Both the position numbers and the translations under genes were made by a program. The notes beneath the pieces are model-generated. The model made no database searches. It was not told the origin of the DNA and saw only the letters and a list, made by a program, of their open reading frames with translations. 64,000 bases of DNA from Roseimaritima multifibrata (GTDB taxonomy: Bacteria; Planctomycetota; Planctomycetia; Pirellulales; Pirellulaceae): positions 2,728,001-2,792,000 of the forward strand of contig NZ_CP036262.1 in assembly GCF_007741495.1 (NCBI RefSeq). The letters run 5' to 3'. Each line of letters starts with the position of its first letter. The stretch's first letter is position 1. Of this stretch, positions 45,195 to 55,900 are shown one piece after another.

Positions 45195-48100
45195 ATGAAG
45201 ACTTCTCCCCGATTTTCGAACTCCTGCGGTCAGCGACGCTCCGGCGTTGTCTTGCTGTTGGTTTTGGGCATGTTGGCGCTGTTTAGTTTATTGACAGCCA
45301 CCTATGTCATCTTTACCAGCCAGGCGAAGCTTGCTTCGGTTTCGATCGGGCAGCGGACGACGCGTGCGGTTGCGCCAGAAGATCTTTTGGATCGAGCCAG
45401 CGTGTTGGCGCTTAGTGGTAGTCAAGACAATTCGTCGGCATGGTTCGGGCAGTCGATTCTGGAGGATCGGTATGGCAACGATGTGATCACCGGCAATTTG
45501 CGAAATGCAGCTAACTTTTTGGATGACGGATCAGGCCGTACTTCGGGCACTCCGGGAGCCCTCAGTTACGTCACTGGCGTTCCCGCCAACGACCGGACGA
45601 ACTACCGCTTCTTGCGGGTTCAGACCAATCTTCCATTGCCTGTCGATGACATCCTGACAGGGCGTTATTTCACGATGACCGAAGGTCCGTTGAAGAACAT
45701 GACCTTTCGGATCGTTCGCTCCTACGCCAACCGCTCCAGTTTTACCGATAACCGTCGTTTCCTGGATCGCATTCTTATCTTGGATGCGGGGCCTCATCTT
45801 GAAACGCTGATTACCCATGAAGGGCTGACCCGTGACCTAGCGACCTGGATGGTGCCGAACACTGCGACGCCAGATGTCTCGGCCGTGGGGGCTTTGCTGT
45901 ACGGCAAAGGGGCCAACGGTGTGTGGGGAGGCGGCGGAACGGTAACGTCGGCGGCAGCGCTTGCTACGGATGATGTTGGCCTGGATTTTGTGATCAATGG
46001 CCGAGTCCGAAATGGGTACGGGTACGGTTGGAACGACACAACGGGAAGTCTGTCTAACTATCAAACAATCACGGCGGGTAGTGAGAATATTGATGTCCCT
46101 TTGAATTTGCTCCCCAATTACGCAAGCTACTACATTCCAACGGCGGCCAACGGGGATCCACTTCCGTTTGGTGATCCTGATGAACCCTTTGATGTTCCGG
46201 ATTACCGGGATATGTATCTGGCTCACTTTCCTGAATCGTTGGCACTTGGTCCACAGTCACCATCCTTCGTCCGTCCAGCGCTGGTCAACTACGTAACGGC
46301 GTATTTCAACCAGTCGCTTGACGACATGGAGTCCAGTAATCCGGAACGCTTACAGTTAATCCTTAGCATGTTGATTCGTTCAACCATGCGTCCGCTGCCG
46401 ATTTCCGGGGCCCCTGAATACGGCGGAGGCAATCGTTATGCCGTGTTCGATGGTGGCGCCGAGAACCATGCGGCGTTTTCGACGACCATCAATTATTCGG
46501 CACCGACGGCCGCTGGGGTTTTGGCCCTCGCGGAAGCACTGGTTGATGGTCCTTGGGATGTTGACAATAACGGCAATGGAATCAACGACAGTGTCTTTAT
46601 CGACGCGGGACTTCCACGGATCACGCTTCCCGATGGGACTTTGGTCCAGCCGATGCCGGCCTACCGAATCGAAGACCTTAGTGGTCGTGTGAACGTGAAC
46701 ACCGCCGGAAGTTTGGCGACGTTGGTAAATTCGGTTCTGGGATACAACACCACAAACAATACGGCTCGCAGTATTTCCAGTATGTATGCTCGTCCTCCGC
46801 TGGGAACGGGAGCCGCTCTGGAGACCGCGAACCCTGTGACCGTCATTCAACCTGCCGGGATCGGATATGGACCGGCTGAAATCGATCCGCGTGTGTTGTA
46901 CACAGGTGGAGTCACGGCAGCGACTCCGCCGGCTTTAAGTTTGGTACGCGGACGGTATGGAAATGGTTTCCCTGGGCTTTCCGTCTCTAGTGACGAACCG
47001 ATCGGCGTTCTTCGTCGCGCCCATTATCCGGCCAGTCATACGATGGTCAATTCGTTTGGTTTGCCGATGGATGTTTGGGGCCGTGGTAGTGTTGCGGTTG
47101 ACCCCACCGGGGCACCGCTGTTCTCAGGCCTAACCAACTTGCTTGATTTGAATGGCGATTCGACAAGTGATGCCAACGAATTGATCAATGACCCGTATGA
47201 GACGATGATGAACGGGGTGCTGCGTGGCGACACCAAATATACGTTGGCCGAATTGGAAGCGATGCTTCGCAATTGGGACTGGGATCAAAACCAGCTCAAT
47301 CGCCGTTTGGTTGGCGCTTACAACCAACAGAAGTCTTCGCCTGCTGTCGATCCTCAGCGCTACGTCACGACGATCTCTTCATCGGATGACCAGATCCCGA
47401 CGCAGGCGTCTTATAAGATGCGAACCGAGATCGAAGGGACGTCGCCGCTTGCATATCGCGAGGGTTCGACTCCGCCACCACCCGCTAATCCATTCATCGG
47501 CCATCCGGTTCAGCGGTTGATCGAAGCGTTAGGATTTGGGACGCCTCCTTATTCGAACGCAGAGATCACTCGTTTTGAGCAGATCGTTCCAGCGGACATT
47601 CGCTTGGGAATGAAAATGGATCTGAACCGTTGGTTTGGCAATGGGATCGACGACGACGGTGACGGTGTTGTCGATGATCCAGTAGAAGTGGACAACGGCG
47701 AACAGGTTTACGCTGGGTCATCCTGGGTGACGAACGGAGGAGATTTCAGCCGCGAGGCGGATGAATCGATCGCTCCTTTGAACATTGGTCAGAACGGCGG
47801 CCGTCAACGATTGGCCAAGGATCTGTACAACTTGATGATGATTCTGTTGTACGACAAAAACACCAATCAGGTCTATCGATTCCCCGATACTCCAACCGCA
47901 CCTGGCGGAATCGCGCAACCTCAGTTTGATCAAGACTTCGCTGCATGGCGAGTCGCCCAGTGGGCGGTGAACGTAGTCGATTTCCGCGATCCCGATGGCA
48001 TCATGACTCGGTTTTCCTATGACACACGTCCCTACGACGGCTGGGATATTACTCCTGGCAACCCGACAACCAAAGTGGTTTACGGGATGGAAACCCCTGA

Positions 48101-50873
48101 GCTGTTGTTGACTGAAGGACTGGCATTCCATGATCGCCGGGCTAAAGACACCCCCGCCGGTGGCGCTTCCTTTCAAGCGGGCAGCGATTGGGGGGCGATG
48201 CCTGATGATGACCTGGACCAGCACCGCATCCCACAGGGGAGCAGCTATATCGAAATCTACAATCCGCGAACCCCCGCGGCGCCTGCGGCTCCAACAAGCT
48301 TCACGGCTCCGAATCCGCAGGGGATCGCACCGCGAAGCGAACTTTACCAAACCGTAGGAACCGAGACCGCGTTGAACCTTGCGGCAACGGGGCCTGATGG
48401 AAATCCGGTTTTCCGCGTCGCAATCGGCCGCGTCCAAACCAAGGGAGAGACCCCGGTTGAAACGCCACTGGAATACTTGGACGATGCGGACCTGTTGAAA
48501 ACGGCTGCTTTCCAGACCCCACAGGGGGCATCGGGATTGCACATGGACCCGTTTGATACGACTCGTGATATCTCGGTCGATCGCGTGGTCTGGATGGGAA
48601 ATTCAGATCCAACGGCGATCGGTGGCACGCTGCCTCCTGATTCGCCTGCGGAACGGATTTACTGGAACCGTATTGCTTCTGGTACCTATACGGGATCGAA
48701 TCCATTCCTGATGGGTGGACAGTATGCAGTGATCGGACCCCGGAACGTCACTTATCTGGGAGCGGACGCGGCACTGGATACCAGTTCCGTCGTGAATTAC
48801 CAGTCGAAACAGCGTATTGAAATGGATCATGAATCGATCCGAATGTTCAATATCGCGGACACTCGGTTAACTCCCGATTTTGCCGGCGAAACCAATCCTT
48901 CGATTCGGCCGATCGTGGGGATCATCGCTCAAGCGAATCCTCCCAGCCACTGGACCGCTGCCAACCCGCCAGAGATCGGATTTAATATTTCCGAACCGGT
49001 TGCTATCGCTCCGGCTGGCGGAAACCCTGGATATTATCCTCAGCCTGACGATCAGTTAGATGCTGCTTTCCCCTTTGATAGTTATTCAACAGCACTCGAC
49101 ACGCCATTTGATAAGGTTGCCGGTCGACCTTTGGAAGGCGGAACCCCGGAAAATCCCGATGGTCAGAAGACTGGGACACGGACGAATTTTCGGACCGCAT
49201 TTCTGCAGCGTCTGGCCGACCCAACCCAGGCATACGATGCCAATACCAACCCATACATCACGGTTGACTGGATGCCTATGGACCTGACGGTCTTTAATGG
49301 TGAGCAGCCTGAAACGATTGAAACGGACGCTATGGGAGAGCCTCGCCACGTCGATGCGGACGATCCCAATCCGTATAGCGATGCAGGGATCGCAATCGCC
49401 GGTTTGCCGATTCAATTGGGGTCTCGGTACAAGAGCGGATTGCCAAATGATCCGAGCATGGCCGTCGCGTTCGACGCGACGCCGACCAACCACTTGTACT
49501 CGTCCAACACAGTAGAACCCGTCGATGCGACGCGTTCGGGCGGAACCGCTATTTTCCCCTACGATGTTCATGTCGATCCATCAGGGGATATCAACAGTGG
49601 CGGTAACTTCACGACGCATGCAACGACCGTTGGGTATTTGAATCACTCCTTCGGTCGCCGCTGGAGCGATGACAGTCGAGTTCGGTTCTTGGGCGTTCCT
49701 GATCAAGCGGCGTTCCCATGGATTCCTTGGCTCGACCGACCGTTTGCGTCTCCCTATGAAATCATGTACGTCCCCTCCTCAGCGCCAGGTCGATTGGGTG
49801 TCGAATGTTACTTCCCAACGAAAAAGCCTGGTGGACCGGTTACGGACCCCTATTCGAACGGGAATCCTGAAACATGGGCAGGGTCCTATGGATCGTTCTT
49901 GAATTACTTTGCCCATGACGATGCGGACGGCGGTGCATTGGATGCACCCAACGTCCATCGGATTTTGGATTGGATCAAAACGCCCCAACCGTACGATGCA
50001 CTGGAACAGTTGATCACTCCGAATTGGATCGCAAAGTCGTCGACTTGGAATTCGGCTGGCGCTGCCGATCCGGTGGCCGCAACCACGGTCAATTCGGTCC
50101 CTAAGAACTACGTGACGCTGTACACCAACGAGCTGTACGGGCCGCCGTTTAACTGGATTGGTCCCGATGACCTACGCGGAAAAATCAATCTGAATACGAT
50201 TGTTTCGCCACAGGTCTATCGATCGATCTTCGCGCCTCGGGCACGGAACAGCGGGGAGTACTCCAACGGAGCGTTCTGGGATGAATTTATTAACTCTCGT
50301 CGCTCGTTTGCTCCGGTCGCAGCGACTGCGCCCGGAAGCCGGTTGACGACAACGACGCTTAACTTGGTGCCAGGGCAGGACCCTGAATTTCCGACTCCGT
50401 ACGTCGGTGCATTCCAGCCCGGCGAAACGGGGCACGTGGTTCCCGACTTGAATACGATTCACGGTGGGGTTGCCGATCGGATGCGTCGCGATGAGCAGCA
50501 GTTAAAACTGACGCGGAAGCAGTTCACCGATCCTCAGGAACCGCTCTTTTATCGCGACCCTGCGGACACCCTAAATGGTATTACCGCGGCTGATACTCCG
50601 GGGCGGCACCCATATTTCCAAGTGAACGAAATTGCTCGCTTGCCGAACTTGGTTTCCAATAACTCCAATACGTTTGCGATGTGGGTCACGGTGGCGATGT
50701 TTGAAGTCGATACGGCGACCGGCAATGTGCTGGGTGAATACAACGCGGACCAAGGAACGAACAAACGTTATCGAGCCTTCTACATTATCGATCGCTCGGT
50801 ACCGGTTGCCTGTGAACCCGGCAAAGAACACAACGTGAAAGATACGATCCTGTTTTCACGAATACTGAATTGA
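45195..50873 (+). CDS. giant GspK-like minor pseudopilin (1892 residues)
   Basis: By far the largest gene in the window. The N-terminus QRRSGVVLLLVLGMLALFSL is a class III leader lacking Glu at +5, as in GspK. YRIEDLSGRVNVNTAGSLAT (about 489-508) and DDLRGKINLNTIVSPQVYRS (about 1655-1674) both match the GspK signature D-x-x-G-K-I-N-L-N, so two GspK-type units, or one greatly interrupted unit, may be present. Acidic loops DVDNNGNGINDS (about 453), DLNGDSTSDANE (about 652) and GIDDDGDGVVDDP (about 815) look like calcium sites, as known in GspK. Typical GspK is about 320 residues. Highly enriched in Pro, Asn, Asp and Thr. An extracellular or periplasmic tip structure is the likely role. Confidence 0.85.
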   Translation: MKTSPRFSNSCGQRRSGVVLLLVLGMLALFSLLTATYVIFTSQAKLASVSIGQRTTRAVAPEDLLDRASVLALSGSQDNSSAWFGQSILEDRYGNDVITGNLRNAANFLDDGSGRTSGTPGALSYVTGVPANDRTNYRFLRVQTNLPLPVDDILTGRYFTMTEGPLKNMTFRIVRSYANRSSFTDNRRFLDRILILDAGPHLETLITHEGLTRDLATWMVPNTATPDVSAVGALLYGKGANGVWGGGGTVTSAAALATDDVGLDFVINGRVRNGYGYGWNDTTGSLSNYQTITAGSENIDVPLNLLPNYASYYIPTAANGDPLPFGDPDEPFDVPDYRDMYLAHFPESLALGPQSPSFVRPALVNYVTAYFNQSLDDMESSNPERLQLILSMLIRSTMRPLPISGAPEYGGGNRYAVFDGGAENHAAFSTTINYSAPTAAGVLALAEALVDGPWDVDNNGNGINDSVFIDAGLPRITLPDGTLVQPMPAYRIEDLSGRVNVNTAGSLATLVNSVLGYNTTNNTARSISSMYARPPLGTGAALETANPVTVIQPAGIGYGPAEIDPRVLYTGGVTAATPPALSLVRGRYGNGFPGLSVSSDEPIGVLRRAHYPASHTMVNSFGLPMDVWGRGSVAVDPTGAPLFSGLTNLLDLNGDSTSDANELINDPYETMMNGVLRGDTKYTLAELEAMLRNWDWDQNQLNRRLVGAYNQQKSSPAVDPQRYVTTISSSDDQIPTQASYKMRTEIEGTSPLAYREGSTPPPPANPFIGHPVQRLIEALGFGTPPYSNAEITRFEQIVPADIRLGMKMDLNRWFGNGIDDDGDGVVDDPVEVDNGEQVYAGSSWVTNGGDFSREADESIAPLNIGQNGGRQRLAKDLYNLMMILLYDKNTNQVYRFPDTPTAPGGIAQPQFDQDFAAWRVAQWAVNVVDFRDPDGIMTRFSYDTRPYDGWDITPGNPTTKVVYGMETPELLLTEGLAFHDRRAKDTPAGGASFQAGSDWGAMPDDDLDQHRIPQGSSYIEIYNPRTPAAPAAPTSFTAPNPQGIAPRSELYQTVGTETALNLAATGPDGNPVFRVAIGRVQTKGETPVETPLEYLDDADLLKTAAFQTPQGASGLHMDPFDTTRDISVDRVVWMGNSDPTAIGGTLPPDSPAERIYWNRIASGTYTGSNPFLMGGQYAVIGPRNVTYLGADAALDTSSVVNYQSKQRIEMDHESIRMFNIADTRLTPDFAGETNPSIRPIVGIIAQANPPSHWTAANPPEIGFNISEPVAIAPAGGNPGYYPQPDDQLDAAFPFDSYSTALDTPFDKVAGRPLEGGTPENPDGQKTGTRTNFRTAFLQRLADPTQAYDANTNPYITVDWMPMDLTVFNGEQPETIETDAMGEPRHVDADDPNPYSDAGIAIAGLPIQLGSRYKSGLPNDPSMAVAFDATPTNHLYSSNTVEPVDATRSGGTAIFPYDVHVDPSGDINSGGNFTTHATTVGYLNHSFGRRWSDDSRVRFLGVPDQAAFPWIPWLDRPFASPYEIMYVPSSAPGRLGVECYFPTKKPGGPVTDPYSNGNPETWAGSYGSFLNYFAHDDADGGALDAPNVHRILDWIKTPQPYDALEQLITPNWIAKSSTWNSAGAADPVAATTVNSVPKNYVTLYTNELYGPPFNWIGPDDLRGKINLNTIVSPQVYRSIFAPRARNSGEYSNGAFWDEFINSRRSFAPVAATAPGSRLTTTTLNLVPGQDPEFPTPYVGAFQPGETGHVVPDLNTIHGGVADRMRRDEQQLKLTRKQFTDPQEPLFYRDPADTLNGITAADTPGRHPYFQVNEIARLPNLVSNNSNTFAMWVTVAMFEVDTATGNVLGEYNADQGTNKRYRAFYIIDRSVPVACEPGKEHNVKDTILFSRILN

Positions 50874-51037
50874 TTTTGATAACCCAATGTTAAATATCGG
50901 GCGCAGCAGCCCGGGCATCCCAGTCCGCTGTCGGTGTTAGCCGATCCCTCGCTGACGCGTCGGGTTGTGATGAAAAGCGGTGGAACGATTGTTCTGCGTG
51001 ATACTAACGATTTATTCCTTTTGTTTTGGTGCGTACC

Positions 51038-52951
51038 ATGTTCCTTCCATCTCGCCGCCGTCACGGACGATCTGCGTTTACGCTGATTGAAATGTTGATT
51101 GCAATGGCGGTCACCCTTTTGATGATGGCAGCCCTCGGCCGGATGTTTCAGTCGATTGGGCGTGGGATGCAGGACAGCCGCGCCAATGTCGAAATGAGTG
51201 CGAAGCTTCGCTCGGTGACGTTTCGGTTGAAGGAAGAGCTTTCGCTGGCAACCGCCAACATGCAGCCACCTTTGGCTTCGGGCGATGGCTCGGGGTACTT
51301 CGTTTACCACGATGGGCCGATGACCGATGCGACCACGATGATGTTGACTGGCGGGATCGCGTTGGTGGACGATCAGGTTATCGATTACCGAAGCACGAGC
51401 AAGTTCGGCGATTTCGATGACTATATCGCTTTCACCGCGGTCGCTCCTGGATCAGAGTATTTCACGGGAGTGGTTCCCTACGGTGTCGTTTCGGGTGCTT
51501 ATCCTGGACGTTATCCCGCTGGAGCGATGGCGGCATCGGCGCTGGTTCCGATCGAATCCAAGTATGCCGAAATCATTTATTGGGTTCAGCCTGTGATGGA
51601 AGCTGGAGTGGTCGTCGATCGGAATTCCGACGGACTGCCAGACCTTATGAATCTGCACCGACGGGTGTTGTTGATTCGTCCCGACCTGAACAACGCTGCC
51701 GGTTTACTGCCGGTTGTCGGAACGGTTCCTGGCACCAGCCCGTCGCCGGTAAATACGATGATGGTGATGCGGCGTTACGACGGATCGACGATCGCTTCGA
51801 CCGGGGCGCCTCAGTATTACTACGGCGAAACCTACCCAGGCAACTACGACCAGCAGCTGGAAATCTATCAGGATTGTGATCTTTCGATTCGCCGTCCTCT
51901 GCAAGCCAACGGGTTGCCAGCGGCTGGCGGACAGGTTGCAGCCAATTCGCTAAGCGATCTTGCGATGCCGCACAACCGATTTGCCCATGTGCGGATCCCT
52001 GGTGGAACCGGCGTGATGAGCAGTATCGGAACCGCGACCACGATGACATCGATGCCCATTTTGGACTTGGCAGGGCCTGCAAGTATTCCCTACCTGACCA
52101 ACAATGCCGCTTTGCTGTCGGGGCGAACCACGATCGAAACCACCAGCGGTTTCCTGAGCGCCGCCTACTCGCTGCGTGGATCGCGAGCGGGTGAAGATGT
52201 CGTCTTGTCCAATCTGACCGCGTTTGATGTGAAGATCTTTGACCCCGAGGCGCCCGTGTTGATCCATTCGGGACCCGATGGGATTCCCGGGTATTCGAAC
52301 ACGGCAGCAAGTTACGGTGAACTGGGAAGCGATGACGTTGTTCTCACCCCTTCGGATCCAGGTTTTTTTACTGCGATTCGAGGTACTTCCCCGGCAGCCA
52401 GCGGAGCCTTTAGCGCAACGTCGCCATGGAGTTTCGTCTTGGGAAGCAATGGAGCTTTTGTTGATTTGGATTACGTCTATAAAGCGGCCGGGACCGTGCA
52501 AGCTTCTTCCGGAGCGGGTACCGCAAATCTGAATGCCTACTGTGATTCGCACTTCAGTAATTACGACACCAGTCGGCCCGGTTCGGGTTGGCGATTCCCG
52601 GATTCGCTGGGCAAATCGGGGGCTTACGTGCAGCGTTCCGGTGGTTTGACTTTCTATCAGCCTCGTTTTGATACCTGGGCTCAGAACTACGAATTCGACG
52701 GGTTTAACCAAGAGGTTAGCCCTACAGGCGAAGGAACGATCTGGTCGACCAATTCGACGATGGCAAACACCGATACGGGGAACGATGGTCTGGACGTTGG
52801 CGGTGGCATTGGAATCGATGATGAAGGGGAGCGAGAAACGAGTGCTCCGTATGTCTCGCCGATGCGAGCGATTCAGATTAAGATCCGTATCGAAGACCAG
52901 TCGACACGGTTGTTGCGTGAGCTGATGGTTACTCAAGAGTACGTAAATTAA
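51038..52951 (+). CDS. enlarged pseudopilin-like protein (GspJ-like)
   Basis: 637 residues from the ATG at 51038 (TTG at 51026 would add four). The leader RRRHGRSA is followed by FTLIEMLIAMAVTLLMMAAL, then GRMFQSIGRGMQDSRANVEM and RSVTFRLKEELSLATANM, as in GspJ/PilW minor pseudopilins. The domain that follows has no motif I can name; near the end DTGNDGLDVGGGIGIDDEGE may bind calcium, and PYVSPMRAIQIKIRIEDQST closely resembles the C-terminal strand of GspJ/PilW (ir-v-I-i-v-r-i-x-D). GspJ is usually about 200 residues. Its stop overlaps the oxoprolinase start by one base (TAATG). Confidence 0.86.
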   Translation: MFLPSRRRHGRSAFTLIEMLIAMAVTLLMMAALGRMFQSIGRGMQDSRANVEMSAKLRSVTFRLKEELSLATANMQPPLASGDGSGYFVYHDGPMTDATTMMLTGGIALVDDQVIDYRSTSKFGDFDDYIAFTAVAPGSEYFTGVVPYGVVSGAYPGRYPAGAMAASALVPIESKYAEIIYWVQPVMEAGVVVDRNSDGLPDLMNLHRRVLLIRPDLNNAAGLLPVVGTVPGTSPSPVNTMMVMRRYDGSTIASTGAPQYYYGETYPGNYDQQLEIYQDCDLSIRRPLQANGLPAAGGQVAANSLSDLAMPHNRFAHVRIPGGTGVMSSIGTATTMTSMPILDLAGPASIPYLTNNAALLSGRTTIETTSGFLSAAYSLRGSRAGEDVVLSNLTAFDVKIFDPEAPVLIHSGPDGIPGYSNTAASYGELGSDDVVLTPSDPGFFTAIRGTSPAASGAFSATSPWSFVLGSNGAFVDLDYVYKAAGTVQASSGAGTANLNAYCDSHFSNYDTSRPGSGWRFPDSLGKSGAYVQRSGGLTFYQPRFDTWAQNYEFDGFNQEVSPTGEGTIWSTNSTMANTDTGNDGLDVGGGIGIDDEGERETSAPYVSPMRAIQIKIRIEDQSTRLLRELMVTQEYVN

Positions 52952-55900
52952 TGTCGTCGATTGAAGTCTGGGCGGACGTCGGAGGAACGTTCACGGATTG
53001 TCTTGTTCTCAATCCAGACGCTCCGGACCATTTGCACCGCCAGTCGATCAAAGTCCTCAGCAGCGGCTTGGCGTCGGCGACCGTGGTGGAACAGCTGGCC
53101 AGTGATTCCTGGCTGCTGGAAATGCCTGCTGCCTTTACCTGTGACCAATTCTGGATTGGTGCCAAGGTCTTTTCTCCGCAAGCCTCTGCAATGGGAACGG
53201 TGACGGTTTGTGATCGTCTGGAACCGTCGGCTCAGGCGGGGAAAACAAAATTCCGAATCGTGGTCGATGGCACTGAGGGGGCGTCTGAGGAATCTGAAGG
53301 GTTCGGCGCCGGTCAGTCGCTGACGCTGGACGCTCGCTTAGAGGCCCCTGTGCTGGCGGCTCGCCTGCTGTTGCAGGTACCGCTCTCGCAGTCTCTGTCG
53401 CCTCTTCGAGTCCGTCTGGGGACGACACGTGGCACCAATGCACTGCTGACCCGTTCGGGAGCCAAGACCGGGCTGGTTATCAATTCAGGTTTCGGCGATC
53501 TGCTTTCCATCGGGACGCAGGATCGACCGGATCTGTTCGCGTTAGATATTTGTAAACCGATCCCGCTGACCGATTGTGTTCTCGAAATCGCGGGGCGGTT
53601 GGACGCCGCAGGGAAGGAAATTCAGCCTCTTGATGAAGCGGCCCTAGCGAACCAGTTTTCCGAATTGTCGGCTTCGCCGGATGCTCCGGATGTGTTGGCG
53701 ATCTGCTTGATGAATTCCCACCGCAATGATTTGCATGAGCGGACCGTTCAGCAGATCGCGCGGCGATGTGGTTTTGCGCGCGTCGTCCGTTCCAGTGCGG
53801 TTGCTCCGTTGCCTCAATTGGTGCCGCGTGCGGAAACGACGGTATTGGATGCTTACCTGCAGCCGATCTTGGAAGACTATATCGATCGCGTCTGGGAACA
53901 GTTTGGCGGTCCTTCGAATTGCCATTTGCGTTGGATGACCAGTGGTGGCAACTTGGTTTCGTCGTCCGCTTTTCGAGGCGTCGATAGCTTGTTGTCGGGG
54001 CCGGCAGGTGGCGTGGTTGCATTGGCTAGGATCGCCGACCGAGTTGGCGCCCGTGGGGCGGTCGGCCTGGATATGGGGGGAACCAGTACCGACGTCAGTC
54101 GCTATGAGGGATCGATAGGACGGCGTCAAGAAAGTCAGTTGGCCGGCGTACGCGTGCTGACGCCCATGATGGATATCCACACGATTGCCGCCGGCGGTGG
54201 ATCGATTTGCTCCGTCCGAGACGGTCGGTTGATTGTCGGACCCGAGAGCGCCGGAGCGGCGCCGGGTCCAGCCTGCTACGGCCGAGGCGGACCGTTAACC
54301 ATCACCGATGTCAATCTGCTGCTGGGAAGATTGCCAATCGATCGCTTTCCCTTTCCGCTTGATATCCCCGCAGCCGAACAAGCTTTGCAGCGCGTCGCCC
54401 AGGCATTGCCAAACGACAGCACGTTGGATTCGCAGGCGTTGGCGGCTGGTTTTCTGCAAATCGCGATCACGGAAATGGCCGAGGCGGTTCGAGTGGTGAC
54501 CACCGCCGCAGGAAGTGATGTGCGACAGATGACGCTGGTCGGATTCGGAGGAGCGGCTGGAGGGCATCTGTGCCGTGTGGCCGATGCCTTGGAAATCACG
54601 TCGATCGTCGACCATCCCGAATCGGGGTTGCTTTCCGCCGTCGGGATCGGAGCCGCTCCGCTAGGCAAAATTTTGACTTTGGCTTTAGAGCAGAAAATCG
54701 CCAACAAGGTTTCACCCGGTTCAGGCGATTCGCAGGCAACACGGATAACGGATTCGAGTGCGATTAGGAACCTGCAGCAGACAAGTGACGCGTTGCGATC
54801 GCGGACGCTGGAAGGTTTTGCCTCAGCAGAGTCACTCAGTCCATCTGAAATCTCAGCGGCAGAAGTGGCGGTGGAGGTGGATGTTCGTTACGTAGGAACC
54901 CAAGCGAGTCTTCCCGTTGCTGTCGATCCGCTGGACCGCTTAGCGGCAAGGTTTGACCAGTTGCATGCGAAGACATTTGGGTACGATCGTCCCGAAATGG
55001 AAATCGAAACGATCGCCATACGTTGTGAAGCAACGTTAAAGGAACGAGTGAATGGAGAGGAGTCAACGAGCGCAAACAACCTAGCGGCAGGGCGCAAGCC
55101 CTCCGGCCAGCAGTCGAATCTCACGGACGTTGGCGGAGAGGCGGGTGATGCGAATTCGATCGCGGGACAAGACATAGCGTCCAGTGAAGTGGGGCCGGAG
55201 GGCTCGCGCCCTGCCGCTAAGAATTTGGGACGTGCGCCCTCTGCTAATTCGGAAACGCTGCCTACTTGGGATCGTTTGCAACTTGAACCGGGACAAGTTA
55301 TCTCGGGACCGGCAATTGTGTCGGGGCCCCACTCGGTCTTGATCGTTGAATCTGGCTGGCGAGCCGAAGTGGACTCCGAGGGATGGATTCAATTGGAGCG
55401 GACGGTCTCGGAATCGTCATCCGATTTGGTTTCGGATACGCAAGAAACGAGCGACGATGCAATCGCTATGGAAGTTGTTGCACGACGTGTCCAGTCGATT
55501 GCGGAGGCGATGGGTGAAGTCATCCGCAGGACAAGTGTTAGCATCAATGTGAAAGAGCGACGGGATTACAGTTGCGCCGTTTTCTTAGGGGATGGCTCGC
55601 TTGTCGCCAACGCGCCTCATGTGCCGGTGCACCTAGGGGCGATGGGGCATACGGTGCGGCGAATGATTACTGAATTTCCGCAAATGGTTGCGGGCGATTG
55701 TTTCATCACCAATGACCCCTACGCAGGCGGATCGCACCTGCCGGACGTCACGGTGATCACGCCCGTATTCTGTGCTCAGTCAGATGCAAAGCGACCGACG
55801 GGCTGGGTGGCTGACTTCTTTGTCGCCTCGCGCTGCCACCATGCCGAGATCGGGGGAATGGTCCCCGGGTCGATGGCTCCGGCGGCAACCAATTTAAGCC

